Below, piece after piece: positions 53,479 through 61,863 of a stretch of 64,000 nt of DNA (position 1 is the first letter of the stretch; the number at the start of each line of letters is the position of its first letter). Under the pieces are notes generated by a model, which was not told the DNA's origin, searched no databases, and was given only the letters and a program-made list of their open reading frames with translations. The position numbers were made by a program, and so were the translations under genes. Source of the DNA: IDS-8 sp040902105 (lineage in GTDB: Bacteria > Pseudomonadota > Gammaproteobacteria > Steroidobacterales > Woeseiaceae); contig JBBDXW010000025.1 of NCBI GenBank assembly GCA_040902105.1, positions 1-64,000 of the forward strand. The letters run 5' to 3'.

Positions 53479-55203
53479 TCAATAGCGCGGAAACGGATTG
53501 CGCTTGAACCTGCCGAGAAACCCGTCGACCTTGTCGAATTGCCCGGTTTTTTTCAGCACAGCCTTCACCCGGCGCTTGAAGACGAAGAAGATGAAGAAGA
53601 ACAGCATGAGCCTCGGCTGCCGCTGATAGACGTGTATGTTCGTCGTCTCGCACACAGTCGAAGTCCAGCGCAACTTGTTGGCCAGGAAGCTTCCCATGAA
53701 CTCGTAACGTGAGATGTCTTCCTGAAAGAGGTCTTCCAGTTCATAGGATTCGAGCACGGTGCCCGGCGACAGCTTGTCGTAGTCACTGTCGTGCGCAATC
53801 TTCAGCGACTGAAAAACCGTGTCGCGCACGATACCGAAGGTGCTTGCGAGCGGCTTCCCGTCGTACTCCAGGAGCCGCAGCTCAAAGTTGCCTTCGCGCC
53901 CGAAAGACCTGGCGAGTGCCTTGTAAAAGAAAAAATGGCTTTTGTCGCCCGAGATGTGCAGCTGCTTTTCCGCCTTCCAGCTCCGCTCCTCGATCTCGCA
54001 ATGCGTATCGAGCGCCGCGTCCAGGGCCGGCCAGCTGTCGATCTTGCGGACACGAATCTCGCCTGTTGAATCAAGTTTACGTCGTAGACGATTGATATTA
54101 CTACGCATCTTTCGAGACAAACCGGACAGAAACCGGTCCCACGGACGTTCGATGACTATATACGGACAGACCGTCCCGGACTCCGCGACCAGGTAGCGCA
54201 GTTTTCTGAAATGAGCCCGCACCGCACCGGTGGTTTCGTCGAGCAATTGTTCATCGATGTCGAGAACGTCCCAGGTGTCCGCGGTATCTTCGAGATAAGC
54301 CAGCAGTGCCGGAAGGCAGGCATCGCCATCGTGCCCGAAAATGAACTTCGGGCGGCTCATCTCCATTGGCGCGCTGATGAACATCAGCTTCCGCACGACT
54401 CTGCCGAAAATCGGGAAATGCTCCACCATCAGGGGCGCCACACCGATCACCGAGTCGCCGCGGCGAATGACAATAACCCTGAGTTCGTTCCAGTCGCCGA
54501 AATGCTTCCACCACTGCCACAGATATTCGAACGACTGAAACACGTTGGAATCCGTAGTCTTCTGCAACAGGTCGTCCCATCCGCCTTTCAGGGACAACCA
54601 TTGCCGCGGATCCCGCACGGCACTGACGGTGATATTGTCGCGGAACCGCCAGGCTCGTTCCGGCAACGCTTTCGGCTGCTCGGGGAGCGTCGCGGTCGTG
54701 CCGGCGAAATCGAATCGAATCAGCTTGTAGGGCGGGCGTCCCTCTTTCCTTGCTTCGTCCCGGGCCGTCATCGTAATGCCCAGGGAACGAAACAGACGCG
54801 CGAGACGCGTCCATTTTGCGAGCGAGTCGTCCTGCGCGTGTGCTTCCATCGCCAGGTTCGGGCAATACGTCATGCATTGCGTCATCCCTTTGAGCATGAG
54901 CGGCCGCAGCCAGTTCTCGTAGCCGGGAACAAGCGCAATCTCCTTGATGTAGATGACCTCTTCGTCACGCTTGTAGAAAATACTTTCCGATTCCACGTAA
55001 GCGAACGCGTATCCGACCATCCTGCTGCCATGAAAGAGACCGAAACTCAGGTTGCACACCATGTGTTGCTCGGTGTTTCGCAGGATTTGCCGGATGTCTT
55101 CCTCCGGCTCGGTCAGTTCGGGCGGAAACAGCTTCTTTTGCAGCTGTGCAATCGACCTCGCGTCGTCAGATCCGAGCGGTGAAAAGTAAACGGGTTGCGG
55201 CAT
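53479..55203 (-). CDS. Double GNAT-domain acyltransferase (GNAT plus CelD-like)
   Basis: A 574-residue protein with two acyltransferase-like parts. Residues 1-165 look like a classical GNAT domain (GYAFAYVESES, VIYIKEIALVPGYE). Residues about 190-530 are CelD/BcsL-like: WDDLLQKTTDSNVFQSFEYL, VIGVAPLMVEHF, MRSNINRLRRKL, LEYDGKPLASTFGI and LSPGTVLESYELEDLF. It ends with a short hydrophobic and basic segment. It lies 2 bp before the GNAT-cupin gene, so the two proteins are made together and may act in sequence on the polymer. Confidence 0.72.
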   Translation of the reverse strand: MPQPVYFSPLGSDDARSIAQLQKKLFPPELTEPEEDIRQILRNTEQHMVCNLSFGLFHGSRMVGYAFAYVESESIFYKRDEEVIYIKEIALVPGYENWLRPLMLKGMTQCMTYCPNLAMEAHAQDDSLAKWTRLARLFRSLGITMTARDEARKEGRPPYKLIRFDFAGTTATLPEQPKALPERAWRFRDNITVSAVRDPRQWLSLKGGWDDLLQKTTDSNVFQSFEYLWQWWKHFGDWNELRVIVIRRGDSVIGVAPLMVEHFPIFGRVVRKLMFISAPMEMSRPKFIFGHDGDACLPALLAYLEDTADTWDVLDIDEQLLDETTGAVRAHFRKLRYLVAESGTVCPYIVIERPWDRFLSGLSRKMRSNINRLRRKLDSTGEIRVRKIDSWPALDAALDTHCEIEERSWKAEKQLHISGDKSHFFFYKALARSFGREGNFELRLLEYDGKPLASTFGIVRDTVFQSLKIAHDSDYDKLSPGTVLESYELEDLFQEDISRYEFMGSFLANKLRWTSTVCETTNIHVYQRQPRLMLFFFIFFVFKRRVKAVLKKTGQFDKVDGFLGRFKRNPFPRY

Positions 55204-55615
55204 CGCAGAATCGAGCTGTGCTTCCAGGGACGGCGAAGCCTCGCATGAAGCAACGGGGGCGGCTTTGCGGTGGTTCTCAGTTGGGCCAGTCGCCCGCGCT
55301 GCGGCTTCGTCGATTTTGGTGGCGGCGGAAAGGATCCCTGTAGGAGCCCGCCATTGCGGGCGACCTGGAAAAGGGGACAGTGACCTTTTTCGGCGACGCG
55401 CGGGGAAGATTGTGAGCCTCGAGGAGGAAAAAGGTCACTGTCCCCTTTTCCAGGTCGCCCGCAATGGCGGGCTCCTACAGAGCATGGCTTTTGTGTGCGC
55501 TGGCTTCCGATTCCTGAAGACTGTAACCTTCCACGCCGTATTTGGCAGCGACTAAAGGACCGTCCGCCGGGGAATAGCCAGCGTGCAGGCGGTGCGCCGG
55601 GGAACAATCAGCACT
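55204..55615. other. Divergent intergenic region with a long REP-bounded inverted repeat
   Basis: About 410 bases. A 54-bp perfect inverted repeat (55338-55480) fills the middle. An 18-bp direct repeat with 30-bp period (55565-55582 and 55595-55612, CGCCGGGGAA[TC]A) lies just before wecB and includes its likely ribosome-binding site. Confidence 0.65.
55338..55480. mobile_element. BIME-like element: 54-bp perfect inverted repeat with REP ends
   Basis: Arms 55338-55391 and 55427-55480 are exact complements. Each arm is a GTAG REP unit (CTGTAGGAGCCCGCC...) followed by an inner segment, AAAAGGGGACAGTGACC, and a poly-T/poly-A end; the spacer is 35 nt. The combination of REP palindromes and AAAAGGGGACAG boxes resembles non-autonomous units mobilised by REP-associated Y1 transposases. 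No transposase gene is present. Confidence 0.75.
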
Positions 55616-56746
55616 ATGTCCAGGAAAGTCGTACACCTCATCGCTGCCGCGCGGCCGAACTTCATGAAAGTGGCCCCGCTCTATCACGCATTGAAGGCGA
55701 CCGCCTGGTGCGATCCGCAGATCGTCCACACGGGACAGCATTACGACTTCAACATGTCGGACGCCTTCTTCCGGGATCTCGGCTTGCCGGCTCCCGCATT
55801 CCACCTCGGTGTCGGCAGCGGCTCGCACGCCGAACAGACAGGCGGCGTCATGATCGCCTACGAAAAAGTCTGCAACGACAACCGGCCGGACTGGATCGTC
55901 GTGGTTGGCGACGTCAATTCGACCGCTGCGTGCGCCATGGTGGGCACCAAACTCTGGATTCCGGTCGTTCATCTCGAAGCCGGGTTGCGCAGCGGCGACC
56001 GGCGCATGCCCGAAGAAATCAACCGGCTGGTCACGGACTCCATCGCGGACGTGCTGTGGACGCCGTCGGCGGATGCCAACGAGAATCTCTTGCGCGAGGG
56101 TATCGCAGCACACAAGATCGATCTGATCGGCAACATGATGATCGATTCGTTCGAACTGCTGCGAGACAAGATCGAAAGTTCGCCCTCCCGCCGGGACCTC
56201 GGGCTGCTTGGCACCGAGTACGCTCTGCTGACCTTGCATCGTCCGTCGAACGTCGATAATCCGGACACCTTACTCGCTATCGTCAATGCACTGAAACAGA
56301 TCGCCACCGACCTGCGACTGGTGTTCGTTTCGCATCCGCGCACCATGAAAAACCTGACGACCTTCAAGCTGTCGGATGCACTGACGGAGAGCGACAATGT
56401 CGATCTGCTGAGTCCGCTGCCTTATATCGACTTCATGAACGTCGTTACCGGCGCACGCCTCGTCATTACAGACTCGGGAGGGCTGCAGGAAGAGACGACC
56501 TATCTCGGCATTCCGTGCCTGACGATGAGAGAAAACACCGAACGGCCCGTCACCGTAACGCAGGGGACCAACAAGCTCGTCGGCGCTCTCGGCTTGCCCG
56601 GGGAGGTGCGAAAAATCCTCGACGGCAAATGGAACAAAGGGTCGTGTCCGCCGCTTTGGGATGGGCAAACGGCCGGACGGGCCGTGAGATGCCTGGAAAA
56701 AAGGGCGCTCAGGCAGGTCGAATTCGATCGGTCAAGCGCCTTTTGA
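55616..56746 (+). CDS. wecB: UDP-N-acetylglucosamine 2-epimerase (non-hydrolysing)
   Basis: A 376-residue enzyme that converts UDP-GlcNAc to UDP-ManNAc, a precursor for EPS amino sugars. Motifs in order: AARPNFMKVAPLYHAL, HTGQHYDFNMSDAFF, VVGDVNSTAACAM, HLEAGLRSGDRRMPEE, LTLHRPSNVD, DSGGLQEETTYLG and TMRENTERPVTV. All catalytic segments of the family are present. ATG at 55616 follows GGGGA by 12 nt. Three ORF codons upstream are not conserved. It is the only gene of the right third clearly in precursor supply. Confidence 0.94.
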   Translation: MSRKVVHLIAAARPNFMKVAPLYHALKATAWCDPQIVHTGQHYDFNMSDAFFRDLGLPAPAFHLGVGSGSHAEQTGGVMIAYEKVCNDNRPDWIVVVGDVNSTAACAMVGTKLWIPVVHLEAGLRSGDRRMPEEINRLVTDSIADVLWTPSADANENLLREGIAAHKIDLIGNMMIDSFELLRDKIESSPSRRDLGLLGTEYALLTLHRPSNVDNPDTLLAIVNALKQIATDLRLVFVSHPRTMKNLTTFKLSDALTESDNVDLLSPLPYIDFMNVVTGARLVITDSGGLQEETTYLGIPCLTMRENTERPVTVTQGTNKLVGALGLPGEVRKILDGKWNKGSCPPLWDGQTAGRAVRCLEKRALRQVEFDRSSAF

Positions 56747-56810
56747 AATTCACTCCTACCGGGTGCCCGATCGGGTAGGAGGCGGGGTTACCCCGCGACC
56801 CTGGGGTCGC

Positions 56811-57060
56811 CGCTCTCGTTTTACCCGGGGATCCGGATGGTTCGGCGCAGTAGCGCACCCGTCCCTATGTCATCGAACGAAAAGGTCCAGCCTGAGTTGT
56901 CGAGGGTGCCTGAGACCGAAAAGCCTGCGGCCACGCCCGGCGGAGGCGGTTGCGCGAATTTCAGCAGGAAAGACTTGCGGATTCGCTGCTCGCCCGGAGA
57001 TTTTGCGATAAGGGACTCAATGAGGGATTCAAGCCGGAGCGAATGTAGCCGGATGGCGAC
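56811..57060 (-). pseudogene. Deleted copy of a PEP-CTERM gene and its flank
   Basis: 56811-56866 matches 59768-59823 (the 3' flank and end of the intact PEP-CTERM gene). 56871-56919 matches 60147-60195 inside that gene (encoding SGTLDNSGW-like residues), and 56940-57010 matches 60600-60670 upstream of it. The blocks keep order and strand with large internal deletions, including the sorting signal. It is therefore the remnant of a duplicated PEP-CTERM gene. Confidence 0.75.
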
Positions 57061-57133
57061 ATAATCTCCGGCATTTCATAGTGCAGACACGGTTCATAGT
57101 TGCATCCAACACTTAAAGTCAGTTCTAGCTTAG

Positions 57134-57153
57134 GTGTCGCTCAGTGGCGACAC
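57134..57153. promoter_or_regulatory. Palindrome of leader copy A
   Basis: GTGTCGC-N6-GCGACAC, perfect 7-bp arms, 40 bp upstream of the -35 candidate. The same 20-bp site recurs at 60787 and 61805 at the same distance. It should bind a dimeric activator or repressor shared by the three genes. Confidence 0.7.
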
Positions 57154-57193
57154 AAATCCATGATTTTTATGGATAAAGTGTGACTTGCCTCTC

Positions 57194-57223
57194 TTGTTGA
57201 CGTAACCCGCTTCCGGTTAAATT
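57194..57223 (+). promoter_or_regulatory. Sigma-70-like promoter, leader copy A
   Basis: TTGTTG and TAAATT are 18 bp apart. The copies at 60847 and 61864 have TTGTTA/TAAATT and TTGTAA/TAGATT with 17 bp. The -35 and -10 boxes are among the best-kept bases of the three leaders. Confidence 0.5.
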
Positions 57224-57300
57224 CTGACTCGACGGCAAAGGAAGTCAGCCGGTTTCCGCAAGAGACCCATGTTCCGCGCAACCTGCGATCTGTTGCCACT
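57224..57300 (+). ncRNA. Conserved transcribed leader element, copy A
   Basis: Just after the promoter, CTCGACGGC, AGCCGGTTTCC and GTTCCGCGCAACCT are shared with copies at 60876 and 61893. GGTTTC-CGCAA-GAGACC forms a hairpin, and GGCAA (57234) can pair with TTGCC (57293) to close it. The pairing partners differ among copies, suggesting a structured RNA. No known family is matched. Confidence 0.45.
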
Positions 57301-57460
57301 GCCATTCATGTGGCCGGTTTCGAGAGCGATTTTTCCGCCGTCACTGTAAGGACCGTCAACTGAAATCCGCGGAACCGATCGCCAGTGGGCGGACTGACAT
57401 TCGAAATGGGCACTTGACGGCAAAATGAGTAATTCTTCATTCGGATCCGAGGGACTTTCA

Positions 57461-59707
57461 ATGCAAAAATTATTTTTGCTTTTCGCGTCGTGTTTTATGT
57501 CCCTCTATATAAGCCCAGCGCATGCCGATATTTTGTTCGAAGCCGAGAACATGGGGCGCGTCAATTATGTTATCGACGGTGCGAGTCCCGGGGACGGCTG
57601 GGTTATGCTAAAACATAACGCAAGTTCTGGCGGACACCTCACGCAGCGTTTTCCTGGAGCGAGCGGAGTTTATGACATAGTCGTGGATGTTGTTGCCGAA
57701 AACGATGGACAGTCTCACATCGAGATTTCGGTCGATGGAACCCCGCTTCAAACGTTCCTGTATCCTCTTGCGACGTCCAATCGGGAAGTACATAGACTTA
57801 CAGTTCCAGCGATTCAAATTGAAAATGGATCACTTTTCAAGTTGACTGGTTTTTTGGGATACGGGAGCCGCTTGGCCCACGCGCGTGTCGATTCTCTTCG
57901 GTTCGTTTCAACGTCCTCGAATCCAGGCGATACCACAAGTCCAAACGTTAACATGACGTCGCCTGTAGCTGGTTCGACGGTTGCTGGGAGAATTAATGTT
58001 ACAGCCAATGCCTCTGATAACGTTGGTGTTGCTAAAGTGCAATCTAAAATTGATGGAATGGCACTGGGAAGCGCTGATACAACAGCGCCGTATTCAACAA
58101 GTTTTGATTCTACAGCCTACTCTGATGGTTCACATATTTTAACAGCGGTTGCCAGTGATGCCGCTGGCAATTCGACCACTTCTGCTCCGGTTACGATCAA
58201 CGTTTCCAATTCCGCATCGCCAAGGGCGCTGGGCTATTTCGCGGGCGATGACGTTCAGGACACTCACGTTTCAATTTCCGGCCAGAAGTTTCTCATTAAT
58301 GGCCAGCCGACTTATCGGGGACGCGCTTGGAATTCGCAATTGATTGAGGGGCTTTTGATCAATTCGAGGATGGCGAATGGGATTTATGATGACATGGACG
58401 GCTCGCCGCCATCCGGAATGTTGCCATGGAATCCACGCACTAATACCGAGGATTTCATCCTGAGGATGCCGAGTTGGAAAGACCAGGGACTCGTTGCGTT
58501 CGGTATCAACTTTCAGGGCGGCAGCAATCGCTGTCATGGAATTTCGGGACACAATCAAACGGGCAGTATTGACAACAACCCCTACGATTGGGAAGGCACT
58601 CGAGCTTTTGATGACTGGCACGCCAATCGCGACACGCCTCATGCCCGCTATCTGACCCGTTTGGGCAGTATTATTCGCAAGGCTGATGATCTCGGAATGG
58701 TTGTAGTTTTAGGGTTATTCTATTTCGGACAAGATGATGCGTTGCATAGCGAATCGTCGGTCATTCACGCGACTGATGCCGCTACGATGTGGATTCTCGA
58801 AAACAAGTGGACGAATGTCGTTTTGGAAATAGCTAATGAATCCAATGTCGGCTTCTCTCACTCCATTCTTCAGCCCACACGAGTCCCCGAACTGATAAGG
58901 CGTGTAAAATCCATTTCATCTGGAGCCGTTGGTGCGCATCTTCCCCACGGGCGGCTGTTGGTTTCTGTCTCTGGCGGCGGAGGATTTGTTCCACCGAGTT
59001 CCTGGCTTAAGGATGCAGACTACATTCTCCTTCATGGTAATGGCCTTGGTCCAAGTGGGGTAACATCTCTGGTCGACAAAGTACGAAGTCGTAGCGAGTA
59101 TATTCAAAAACCACGGCCCATCGTATTCAATGAAGACTCAACGAGATTGGATAACTTTGAAGCGGCAATCTCGCGTTATGCCGCGTGGGGATACTTTGAC
59201 AGTGACGGCTATCAGTGTGTGTACTCAGACAACTCCCGATCTTTACGGTGGAGTTTAAATGCGGCGAGAAATAGTGGATATTGGCCTCTTGTCAGCGAAA
59301 TCACGGGCGTATCAAGTTCAGGTCCTACGCCCACACCCATACCCGCAGAAACGGAGGTCGTGAGTTTGTCTCTTGTCGATACCAGTGGGAATGCGATTGC
59401 CGGTTATGGGGCAATATCCAGCAACGTCACGATTGATCTTGATGATCCTGGCCTTGCGGGCAAGCCACTGGGTATTCGGGCGAATACGAATCCGGGTGTT
59501 GTAGGGAGCGTGCGAATTGTCAAAAATGGCTCGGCTCGGGTGGAGAACTCTGCGCCCTATTCGCTTTGTGGTGATTCCAATGGAAATTACACCTCATGCG
59601 GATTTAAGGCGGGATCGGTTTCAATTTCAGCGACACCGTACTCGGCAAGAAACGCGACTGGAACGGCGGGTGGAAGCCTTTCGGTGACTATTACGTTTGT
59701 TGATTAG
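57461..59707 (+). CDS. Secreted modular glycoside-hydrolase-like protein
   Basis: A 748-residue exported protein. A 22-residue signal peptide (cut after SPAHA) is followed by a carbohydrate-binding-like domain (about 23-150), an Ig-like domain (about 165-260: DNVGVAKVQSKIDG, DAAGNSTTSAPVTI), a GH-A-clan-like barrel (about 265-630) and a C-terminal beta domain. IANESN (Glu460) and FNEDST (Glu558) are plausible acid/base and nucleophile. ATG at 57461 follows GAGGG by 7 nt; ATG at 57425 is rejected. Its base composition is clearly more AT-rich than neighbouring genes, so it was probably acquired. It sits behind leader copy A. Confidence 0.7.
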   Translation: MQKLFLLFASCFMSLYISPAHADILFEAENMGRVNYVIDGASPGDGWVMLKHNASSGGHLTQRFPGASGVYDIVVDVVAENDGQSHIEISVDGTPLQTFLYPLATSNREVHRLTVPAIQIENGSLFKLTGFLGYGSRLAHARVDSLRFVSTSSNPGDTTSPNVNMTSPVAGSTVAGRINVTANASDNVGVAKVQSKIDGMALGSADTTAPYSTSFDSTAYSDGSHILTAVASDAAGNSTTSAPVTINVSNSASPRALGYFAGDDVQDTHVSISGQKFLINGQPTYRGRAWNSQLIEGLLINSRMANGIYDDMDGSPPSGMLPWNPRTNTEDFILRMPSWKDQGLVAFGINFQGGSNRCHGISGHNQTGSIDNNPYDWEGTRAFDDWHANRDTPHARYLTRLGSIIRKADDLGMVVVLGLFYFGQDDALHSESSVIHATDAATMWILENKWTNVVLEIANESNVGFSHSILQPTRVPELIRRVKSISSGAVGAHLPHGRLLVSVSGGGGFVPPSSWLKDADYILLHGNGLGPSGVTSLVDKVRSRSEYIQKPRPIVFNEDSTRLDNFEAAISRYAAWGYFDSDGYQCVYSDNSRSLRWSLNAARNSGYWPLVSEITGVSSSGPTPTPIPAETEVVSLSLVDTSGNAIAGYGAISSNVTIDLDDPGLAGKPLGIRANTNPGVVGSVRIVKNGSARVENSAPYSLCGDSNGNYTSCGFKAGSVSISATPYSARNATGTAGGSLSVTITFVD

Positions 59708-59767
59708 ACAATTTGCCTGCGGCAAGAGGTGCTACGCCTGCCGGTTGCTTGGGTAAGCGAGTGGCCC

Positions 59768-59823
59768 CGCTCTCGTTTTACCCGGGGATCCGGATGGTTC
59801 GGCGCAGCAGCGCATCCGTCCCT
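59768..59823. repeat. 56-bp repeat, second copy
   Basis: Nearly identical to 56811-56866 (CGCTCTCGTTTTACCC, then GGGGATCCGGATGG). The sequence contains short inverted repeats and lies at the 3' end of the PEP-CTERM gene, whose terminator it may include. Confidence 0.7.
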
Positions 59824-59826
59824 GGG

Positions 59827-60429
59827 TCATCCCCTTGCCAGCCTGCGTCGGCGTGACACGAAGCCGAGAACGGTGAGACTGAGGCCCAGCAGCGCCAGGC
59901 TCGAGGGCTCAGCCACCATTGTCGGCGGCTCGCAGTCGACGCATGCAATACCGCGATCGCTACCTTCGCCATCCGCACCGGTTCGCTGGAAGCGGACAAG
60001 GATGTCACTGATGCTAATCCCACCGAAGGTGCCGGAGAAACCGAATACGCCGGTTGAAGACACGGCAATGCCGTCAAGCGGATCGCCCCCGTTCAGATTT
60101 GCTCCGGTGATGGCGAATGCATCCAGGTCTCCCGGACCCGGGATCGCATCGAACGAAAAGCTCCAGCCTGAGTTGTCGAGAGTGCCTGAGACCGATGCGA
60201 GGCCGTTTGCGGTTCCGTCGAAAATATTGAAGCCGAAGCCGGTGATCCTGGCATCGAAGTTCGAGGTGTTCTCGAGGTCGACCCGAAGCAGATTGGCGTT
60301 CACGACCAGGTAGTCGAAGATGGCGGTGTTGTTGACGGGGTCAGTCGTACCGACGATCGGGACCGCCCAGGAGGGGGAGCTGACCGCCAGGAAAACCACT
60401 GCGAAAAGCGTTGTTAGTATTTTGCTCAT
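59827..60429 (-). CDS. PEP-CTERM sorting-signal protein
   Basis: A 200-residue exported protein. A signal peptide (cut near PSWAVPIV) starts it. The C terminus has the tripartite PEP-CTERM signal: EPSSLAL (PEP-like box with S for the second P), a hydrophobic helix LGLSLTVLGF, and the basic tail RRRR. Exosortase A cleaves such signals and the proteins go to the EPS matrix. The mature part is Gly/Ser/Asp-rich beta-type with no known fold. A deleted second copy lies at 56811. The gene is divergent from leader copy B. Confidence 0.88.
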   Translation of the reverse strand: MSKILTTLFAVVFLAVSSPSWAVPIVGTTDPVNNTAIFDYLVVNANLLRVDLENTSNFDARITGFGFNIFDGTANGLASVSGTLDNSGWSFSFDAIPGPGDLDAFAITGANLNGGDPLDGIAVSSTGVFGFSGTFGGISISDILVRFQRTGADGEGSDRGIACVDCEPPTMVAEPSSLALLGLSLTVLGFVSRRRRLARG

Positions 60430-60786
60430 GTTTTTTGCTCGCTCAGTTCGTGGCTGCCTCGGCCACGACGATTATTGATGTTCTGCCAACTCACTATGCA
60501 ACGAGCGTGCCATAGCGACAAGTGCTTGTTTTTTATAGTTCACGAGTGAAGGCACTTTGCCCTTTGTAAACTATCCCGACGCCTGGCCTCCCAGCCCACC
60601 GGCGGAGGCGGTTGCGCAAATTTCAGCGGAAAAACTTGCGCATTCGCTGCCCGTCCGGAGATTTTGCGATATAGAGACCCGATGAGGGAGCAGGAATGTT
60701 GGCCGGTCGCGACGTGATCTCCGGCATTTCACAGGGGACACCCGGTTGATAGTTGCATCCGACACTTAAAGTCAGTTCTAGCTCGG

Positions 60787-60806
60787 GTGTCGCCGAGTTG
60801 CGACAC
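60787..60806. promoter_or_regulatory. Palindrome of leader copy B
   Basis: GTGTCGC-N6-GCGACAC with perfect arms. The six central bases differ from copies A and C, so only the arms are under constraint. It ends 40 bp before the -35 candidate. Confidence 0.7.
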
Positions 60807-60846
60807 AAATCTCTGATTTTTATGGATAAAGTGTGAATTGCCTCTC

Positions 60847-60875
60847 TTGTTAACGTAATGCCTTCCGGTTAAATT
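60847..60875 (+). promoter_or_regulatory. Sigma-70-like promoter, leader copy B
   Basis: TTGTTA and TAAATT with a 17-bp spacer, the best promoter match of the three copies. Transcription would begin near 60882, giving an 87-nt leader to the lipoprotein ATG. Confidence 0.55.
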
Positions 60876-60955
60876 CCCACTCGACGGCAAAGGAAGTCAG
60901 CCGGTTTCCGCAAGAGACCGCAAGTTCCGCGCAACCTGCGATCTGCCGCCGTACG
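60876..60955 (+). ncRNA. Conserved transcribed leader element, copy B
   Basis: It shares CTCGACGGC, AGCCGGTTTCC and GTTCCGCGCAACCT with copy A (57224). The hairpin GGTTTC-CGCAA-GAGACC is at 60903-60919. ACGGC (60884) can pair with GCCGT (60948), ending 16 bases before the ATG, so the fold could affect ribosome access. Confidence 0.45.
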
Positions 60956-60968
60956 AATGGAGGCATAC

Positions 60969-61631
60969 ATGATGACAGCAAGGCGGCATATCGGCTGCGT
61001 GAATCTGGCGGCTATCCTTCTCGGCGCCCTGACCTTATCGGCTTGCAACGAGGGCAGCAGTACTTCCGACAATCCACCGGACGACGGCTCCGCGAACAAC
61101 GCACCGACGATCAGCGGCACCCCGCCGGCGTCGGTCAAGGTCGGCGATAACTACTCGTTTCAGCCTGACGCGTCCGACCCGGACGGCGATGCCCTGACCT
61201 TCAGCATTCAGGCAAAGCCGGAATGGGCGAGCTTCGATGCTGCGACGGGCGCCCTGAGCAGCACGCCGCAGGCCGGCGACGAAGGTTCATACGACGATAT
61301 TTCCATCGTGTTGAGCGACGGGTCGGCGAGTGATTCCCTGGACTTCGACGTCACCGTGAACCAGTTCGCGCTCGGATCGGTAACTTTGTCCTGGACGGCG
61401 CCCACGCTGAATACGGACGGCAGCGCTCTCACAGACCTTGCCGGCTATGAAATCCACTACGGTGTAACGCAAGGCAATTACACCGAGCAGATACATATCG
61501 ACAACCCGGGCCTGACCACCTACGTGGTGGACAATCTCTCGCCGGATACCTATTACTTCGTCGCTACGTCAATCAACACCGACGGCGCCGAGAGCGACTT
61601 CTCGGGCGTATCCGTCCACACGGTCAACTGA
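60969..61631 (+). CDS. Putative-Ig/FN3 lipoprotein
   Basis: A 220-residue lipoprotein with lipobox LSAC (Cys26), one He_PIG/cadherin-like putative Ig domain (APTISGTPPASVKVGDNYSF...) and an FN3-like domain (GSVTLSWTAP, EIHYGVTQGNYTEQIHIDNPG). GGAGG lies 6 nt before ATG 60969; ATG 60972 is also possible. It resembles the last repeat plus FN3 part of the 61990 protein, so the two genes are duplicates. Expected on the outer membrane, facing or binding the polymer. Controlled by leader copy B. Confidence 0.8.
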   Translation: MMTARRHIGCVNLAAILLGALTLSACNEGSSTSDNPPDDGSANNAPTISGTPPASVKVGDNYSFQPDASDPDGDALTFSIQAKPEWASFDAATGALSSTPQAGDEGSYDDISIVLSDGSASDSLDFDVTVNQFALGSVTLSWTAPTLNTDGSALTDLAGYEIHYGVTQGNYTEQIHIDNPGLTTYVVDNLSPDTYYFVATSINTDGAESDFSGVSVHTVN

Positions 61632-61804
61632 CAGATCGAGCCCCGCCCGCCCTGCACCCCGCGGAGCACGCCCGCATTCGTCGGACCGCAGTGGCCTGCG
61701 GGCGGCACCACGCATGTACCCAGATGGCGACATCGACGCCAGCAATTCTTTGCTTATCCCCGGCCTGCGTTTACGTCCGATACTTAAGTGCGATTCTAGC
61801 TTAG

Positions 61805-61824
61805 GTGTCGCTTAGTAGCGACAC
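61805..61824. promoter_or_regulatory. Palindrome of leader copy C
   Basis: GTGTCGC-N6-GCGACAC, perfect arms, ending 39 bp before the -35 candidate. Sequence around it is more diverged than between copies A and B, yet the arms are unchanged. Confidence 0.7.
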
Positions 61825-61863
61825 AAGCCTATGATTTTTATAAGAAAAATACGCGCGCACCTC

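Larger units (their letters stand above)
56747..57460. other. Intergenic region: hairpins, PEP-CTERM relic and leader copy A
   Basis: GC-rich hairpins after wecB (GCGGGG-TTA-CCCCGC at 56782 and GCGACCC-TG-GGGTCGC at 56795) may end its transcript. A relic of a PEP-CTERM gene (56811-57060) follows, then leader copy A (57112-57300). The last 160 bases before 57461 show nothing clear. Confidence 0.65.
60430..60968. other. Divergent intergenic region with leader copy B
   Basis: About 540 bases between the PEP-CTERM gene and the lipoprotein gene. The stretch 60600-60770 also exists, in deleted form, at 56940-57115. Leader copy B fills 60766-60968. Nothing else is recognised. Confidence 0.65.

Noticed and set aside
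55265..55555. Small plus-strand gene over the 54-bp inverted repeat
   Set aside because: It translates the REP-bounded repeat and has no independent support.
57224..57300. GEMM-like reading of the triplicated leader (ACGGCAAAGG...CCGG resembles GACGCAAAGCC...CCGG)
   Set aside because: The 5' half of the GEMM consensus (GGCAAACC, GAAA-capped stem) is absent, and copy C lacks GCAAAG, so it is not a c-di-GMP-I riboswitch.
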